Shown here in pieces: positions 17,170-21,678 of a stretch of DNA of 21,678 bases (within the stretch, counting starts at the first letter, position 1; the number at the start of each line of letters is the position of its first letter). The DNA is from Methanobacterium sp. UBA353. GTDB lineage: Archaea; Methanobacteriota; Methanobacteria; Methanobacteriales; Methanobacteriaceae. A program made the position numbers and the translations under genes. The DNA is taken from positions 92,189-113,866 of the forward strand of contig DALO01000011.1 in assembly GCA_002496805.1 (NCBI GenBank), read 5' to 3'. Under the pieces are notes generated by a model, which saw only the letters and a program-made list of their open reading frames with translations, had not been told where the DNA came from and made no database searches.

Positions 17170-17793
17170 ATGGAAACAAGTTACGTACTGTCCTTTTTAG
17201 CGGGGATAGCATCAATCATATCTCCCTGTGTTCTACCGCTGATACCAGTTATTGTGGGTTTTTCTATACTCAAAAGAACAACTTTGGAGATAATATCTTT
17301 TAATTTAGGATTTTTCATCTTTTTTGCCATTGTAACTATCCTTACCGCAATATTCACGGCGGCAATAAATTATCATCTCTTATATTTCCGAATCACCGCT
17401 GCGCTGATACTGGTGGTAATTGGAATCCTTTTCATAGCAACCAAAAACATTTTCAACATATCAAAAACCAGCATCTTCAGCACATCAGACTCTCGTAAAG
17501 GCATTTTAGGATCATTTTTAATGGGATTTTTAACTTGCCTGGCCTGGTCACCATGTTTCGGTCCCTACGTGGTTGCAATAGCAACTTATAGTGCATCAAC
17601 CGGAGATATAGGTTTTAGTGTCGTTAACATGATCATTTTCGCCGGAGGATTTTCCTTAACAATATTTATAATGGCTTTTTTAATGTCAAAAATCCGTTTA
17701 GATTTTATAATAGAATATTCAGATTGGATTAGAATAGTATCTGGAGTAATAATAGCCTTTGCAGGTTTGTATATGTTAATGGGTCTTTTATAA
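17170..17793 (+). CDS. CcdA/DsbD-type thiol-disulfide transporter
   Basis: CcdA proteins carry electrons from cytoplasmic thioredoxin across the membrane. The 207 residues form about six membrane helices with the two hallmark cysteines: SPCVLPLIP (Cys20) and WSPCFGP (Cys129), each followed by proline or glycine as in the DsbD beta domain. Cys123 is additional. The AGGGGAT ribosome site is close to the ATG. It follows the thioredoxin and is probably expressed with it. In methanogens the recipient proteins are unknown; maturation of extracytoplasmic proteins or of cofactors is possible. Confidence 0.92.
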   Translation: METSYVLSFLAGIASIISPCVLPLIPVIVGFSILKRTTLEIISFNLGFFIFFAIVTILTAIFTAAINYHLLYFRITAALILVVIGILFIATKNIFNISKTSIFSTSDSRKGILGSFLMGFLTCLAWSPCFGPYVVAIATYSASTGDIGFSVVNMIIFAGGFSLTIFIMAFLMSKIRLDFIIEYSDWIRIVSGVIIAFAGLYMLMGLL

Positions 17794-17828
17794 AGCATTA
17801 TTTAAATAAATATATCAAATGGGATGAT

Positions 17829-18662
17829 ATGATGAAATTGGGTTTTTTAGGATTTGGAGAAGTGGCGCAAACATTATCTGAGGGGTTAATGGACCATGAA
17901 CTTGAAGTTTTAACATGTACAGCTGGACGAAGTAATAAATCAGTAGAGTTGGCAAAATCAGCTGGTGTTGGTTTATGTTCAACTTATTCAGAACTTGCAA
18001 AATCCTGTGATATGTTATTATCAACTGTCATCCCTGCCGAAGCAGTAAATGTAGCCAAAAATGTAGCTAAAAATGTTAAAGGAATATATGTGGATTTAAA
18101 TAATGTATCTCCCGCCACAATAAATGAAGCTTCAACTCATATTGCCGATGGCAATACTGTAGATGCTGCCATCATGGGGAGTATAAAAAATGGATTAAAA
18201 ACACCCATAATAGCTTCAGGTCCGCGTGCTGAAATTTTTGCTGAATTAAACAATTATGGTATGAATATTGAAGTTATAGGTTCGAAATTGGGCCAAGCAT
18301 CTGGTTTGAAGATGCTTCGCAGCGCTTATACGAAAGGTGTTTCCGCCCTTCTTTTTGAATCTTTTTACGCTGCTTTCCAGATGGGGATGGATGAAATTTT
18401 ATGGCGTTATCTCAGTCAAACAGAAGGATCTAATTTTAAAGACTCCTCAGTTTCTCGTATTAAAAGTAGCACAGTCCATAGTCATAGACGTGCTCAGGAA
18501 ATGGAGGAAGTATCAAAATTTCTATCAAAATATGAAGATCCCCTGGTTACTCAGGCTACTAGTGAGTTCTTCCATCTACTTCACGATAAAATAGGGCAAA
18601 TATCAGAAAAACCAGATGATTATAGGGATGTGTTCCGGAAACTCGCGAATGATAGATTTTAG
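17829..18662 (+). CDS. NAD(P)-binding dehydrogenase-like protein with DUF1932
   Basis: A 277-residue protein of the 6-phosphogluconate/3-hydroxyisobutyrate dehydrogenase superfamily. The Rossmann motif GFLGFGEVA (5-13) begins the protein; VDLNNVSP (about 93-100) fills the place of the usual substrate motif, and the conserved GxxGxGxxxK helix region is replaced by SKLGQASGLKMLRSAYTKG, where the lysine is kept. The C-terminal helical half matches DUF1932, whose substrate is unknown. It follows ccdA by 35 bp, and TATTTAAATAAATATAT in the gap could be its own promoter. GGGATGAT abuts the first ATG; the second ATG, 3 bp on, gives MKLGFLGFGE and is equally possible. Confidence 0.85.
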   Translation: MMKLGFLGFGEVAQTLSEGLMDHELEVLTCTAGRSNKSVELAKSAGVGLCSTYSELAKSCDMLLSTVIPAEAVNVAKNVAKNVKGIYVDLNNVSPATINEASTHIADGNTVDAAIMGSIKNGLKTPIIASGPRAEIFAELNNYGMNIEVIGSKLGQASGLKMLRSAYTKGVSALLFESFYAAFQMGMDEILWRYLSQTEGSNFKDSSVSRIKSSTVHSHRRAQEMEEVSKFLSKYEDPLVTQATSEFFHLLHDKIGQISEKPDDYRDVFRKLANDRF

Positions 18663-18780
18663 GGGAAAAATCAGCTATTTTTTAATAGTAATAATTATAT
18701 AGGATTTATGTTAAATATATTATATATCTAAGGATTGATATCAGCAGTGACATATGGAACCAATTTATTATCGATTTTAA

Positions 18781-19014
18781 ATGGATTTGGTCCCCATGCC
18801 AGATAAAGAACATGTCAAAGAATGCCAGGAACAAATAGCAAAGCTTGAAGGAAGAAAAGTGACGAGTTGCTCCTTTAAAGCTTACGAAAACAATTGCTGG
18901 CGTTTTTATATAGTCACTGATCAGGGTAAACTGGTGATGACCTTCTGTCCTAACTGGGCTTGTCCAGTGGTGGAACACCATGATGCTCACCATGATGAGG
19001 TTCCAGAGCATTAA
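18781..19014 (+). CDS. small Cys/His-rich hypothetical protein
   Basis: A 77-residue soluble protein I do not recognise. Five cysteines (about residues 15, 30, 39, 56 and 61) and a histidine-acid tail, EHHDAHHDEVPEH, suggest metal binding. The middle (KVTSCSFKAYENNCWRFYIVTDQGKLVMTFCPNWACPVVE) reads as a short beta-rich domain, with NCWRFYIVTDQ and KLVMTFCPN as likely strands. A stop codon directly precedes the ATG at 18781; a second ATG at 18796 is possible and neither has a good ribosome site. AT-rich boxes near 18715-18732 may be the promoter. It stands alone, convergent with the next gene. The composition argues for a real gene, but function is unknown. Confidence 0.65.
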   Translation: MDLVPMPDKEHVKECQEQIAKLEGRKVTSCSFKAYENNCWRFYIVTDQGKLVMTFCPNWACPVVEHHDAHHDEVPEH

Positions 19015-19083
19015 TGCGGAGTTACGTTATTATTTCATCAAATTTTATATCTAACTAAAATGGTTCATGATTATCAGTAAACT

Positions 19084-20385
<1,302 letters not shown>

Positions 20386-20496
20386 ATCCTAAAGTTTTAA
20401 ACTTTTCAACGGCCTTATTTTAGATTTAAATAAATTAGATTGTTTTGAAAACAATATCCGTATATTCTTTTGTTAGAATTAAATGGTATAATTATG

Positions 20497-20847
20497 TTAT
20501 ATTTTATCCCTTATTAGGGCACCAGTGATTCCGCCTACAGCATCTATAATTGATGACATAGCTGCCTCGAGTAGCGCATACACCAAAATATATCCTATTA
20601 CGGCAGGAAATGGTGGTAGATTAAAATCAATTGTAACAAAGACCAAAATTCCCAGTATAAATCCACCAATAATCCCTGTGATAACTCCATTTTTAGCTCC
20701 ATTTCTATATCCGTTGTTTACAAGATATCCCACTATTACCCCTGGAATAAAAATACCTATAAAAATACCATATTCAAACATTTTAAAAAACATTCCAAGT
20801 ACCACAACCAAAACTGCCCCTATAATACAATATTTCCAATTTATCAT
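20497..20847 (-). CDS. DUF5518 membrane protein
   Basis: A 116-residue integral membrane protein with about four hydrophobic segments (residues 7-21, 27-44, 54-74 and 80-105) rich in glycine: GIFIGIFIPGVIVGYLVNNGYRNGAKNG and GGFILGILVF in part. The composition and the NNGYRNGAKNGVITGIIGG segment fit DUF5518, a family abundant and often multicopy in Methanobacteriales and other euryarchaea, of unknown function. The ATG at 20847 has a modest GGTGTTGAT site upstream. It lies 111 bp before the GTG of the cytidylyltransferase-like gene on the same strand and could be transcribed separately. Confidence 0.8.
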   Translation of the reverse strand: MINWKYCIIGAVLVVVLGMFFKMFEYGIFIGIFIPGVIVGYLVNNGYRNGAKNGVITGIIGGFILGILVFVTIDFNLPPFPAVIGYILVYALLEAAMSSIIDAVGGITGALIRDKI

Positions 20848-20981
20848 CTCATTATCAACACCAGATTATCTTGCAAAATTGTTTTTTAATAATAGCTAAA
20901 AAAACAGCCTCTGAATCAAGCAAATCTAAGGTTAATGTGTTTCAAATGTATTAAATAGTTGATGATTTTAAATACTATTTT

Positions 20982-21494
20982 ATGTCAAAACAAGACATAC
21001 CTTATGGTGATTTAATTATTGTAAAATTATCCTCAAATCATGATCTTACAGGATTTAGATGTAGTGATGATGATTTAGATGAGTTCATCCAGTTTGATGC
21101 ATTACCTCAAAGGGATGATCGATTGAATCAAACCTACGTTTGCAAGTATGAAGAAGAAATCATAGCTTTTTTCACAGTTTCTGCGGATTCGGTAAAAATT
21201 AATAGAAAGGATAAAAAGAGATTAGGGGTTAATTATCCTGATTTTCCTGCTATTAAGATCGGTAGATTAGCTGTTCATGAAGATTATAAGGGCAGACATG
21301 TGGGCAGTACCATAATCATGTATGTGATGGGTTTAGCTTCGAAATTAGGTGAAGAGGTTGGTGTACGTTTTATTTCGGTAGATGCATACAGGGGGATATA
21401 AAAGTTTTATAAAAAGAACTTTTTTGTAGAATTAGCAGAATGTGAAGATAAACATCTGGCTATGTACACAGATCTTGAAATGTGGGTTGCTTAG
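20982..21494 (+). pseudogene. GNAT acetyltransferase interrupted by an in-frame stop
   Basis: The first 139 codons encode a GNAT-fold acetyltransferase: N-terminal strand and FRCSDDDLDEFI, the core KIGRLAVHEDYKGRHVGS (acetyl-CoA loop, where the usual glycine of GxG is His), and FISVDAYRGI. A TAA at 21399-21401 stops it, but the same frame continues for 30 codons (KFYKKNFFVELAE to EMWVA) to TAG 21492-21494, which is exactly the expected end of a GNAT: the DAYRxAxxFYxKxxF motif spans the stop with no length change. A change of TTA (Leu) to TAA would explain it. No ribosome site is visible before the ATG. The truncated product lacks the last strand and is probably inactive, though read-through or sequencing error is possible. 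Its last bases overlap the convergent small gene. Confidence 0.8.
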
Positions 21495-21646
21495 CGTTCG
21501 CTATTAGATTTAATAGTTCTGTAAATTTTAAGGGATTCTTTCAGGAATTTCTTTTTTTTGGATGTTGTTGGTTTGTCCAGATTTCCAACGAAACGATCTA
21601 CATCCTTTCCGGTTAAAGTTGGTGTTGCTGCAATTGCTTTAGCCAT
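21491..21646 (-). CDS. small hypothetical protein, possible antitoxin-like
   Basis: A 51-residue protein starting MAKAIAATPTLTGKDVDRFV, then a lysine-rich stretch (TTSKKKKFLKES) and a short helix ending KSNSER. I recall short archaeal proteins with the same AxAIAxTPTLxGxDAxxF opening near toxin-antitoxin and acetyltransferase genes; this is from memory, so the antitoxin idea is tentative. ATG 21646 is favoured by GGTAGTGA about 8 bp upstream; ATGs at 21661 and 21664 in the same frame are alternatives. Its stop (complement of 21491-21493) overlaps the last codon of the GNAT gene on the other strand. The promoter is at or beyond the window edge. Confidence 0.65.
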   Translation of the reverse strand: MAKAIAATPTLTGKDVDRFVGNLDKPTTSKKKKFLKESLKIYRTIKSNSER

Positions 21647-21678
21647 ATTCTTCACTACCATCATATTTGATTACATAA

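Overview
This window looks like a piece of the chromosome of a low-GC methanogenic archaeon, most likely a Methanobacterium or close relative in the Methanobacteriales. The evidence is a pyruvate:ferredoxin oxidoreductase operon in the methanogen-specific order gamma-delta-alpha-beta followed by two polyferredoxin genes (porE, porF), a dihydropteroate-synthase-like protein of the type linked to methanopterin biosynthesis, an archaeal NcsA/TtuA-type tRNA thiolase beside a small ubiquitin-like sulfur carrier, archaeal TATA-box promoters, GGTGAT/GGAGG ribosome sites, oligo-T terminators and tRNA genes without an encoded CCA.

Layout. 1-168: the 3' part of a tRNA-Leu(UAA) gene and a complete tRNA-Thr(GGU) gene. 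169-2191: a mostly non-coding stretch with one membrane protein gene (617-1243), an inverted-repeat cluster (325-397) and what I read as a decayed phoU-like gene (1322-1793). 2192-6457: a complete phosphate uptake operon pstS-pstC-pstA-pstB-phoU with a good promoter and a candidate operator made of repeated ATCACT half-sites. 6608-11348 (minus strand): a fumarase alpha subunit gene, then the por operon, read porC-porD-porA-porB-porE-porF, ending in a hairpin plus oligo-T terminator that spans the porF stop codon.

11693-18662 (plus strand): a methanopterin-type dihydropteroate-synthase-like protein; an NcsA/TtuA tRNA thiolase, a ThiS/MoaD-like protein ending in Gly-Gly and a membrane S2P-type metalloprotease in tight succession; a DUF89 phosphatase-like protein; a membrane-anchored thioredoxin and a CcdA-type thiol transporter, with a perfect 21-bp palindrome at the thioredoxin promoter; and a DUF1932 dehydrogenase. 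18781-21646: a small Cys/His-rich protein, a minus-strand cytidylyltransferase-fold protein resembling TmcAL, a DUF5518 membrane protein, a GNAT acetyltransferase gene interrupted by an in-frame TAA, and a small minus-strand gene that overlaps its end.

Most of the window is ordinary core methanogen metabolism: phosphate import, acetyl-CoA/pyruvate interconversion, fumarate hydration, tRNA thiolation and thiol redox. I see no CRISPR array, insertion sequence or prophage. The least explained parts are the two apparent pseudogenes (phoU-like and GNAT), the thiolase/ubiquitin-like/S2P cluster, the palindrome before the thioredoxin gene and the small Cys/His protein. I did not find a clear-cut new system; the best candidates are given as findings with their weaknesses.
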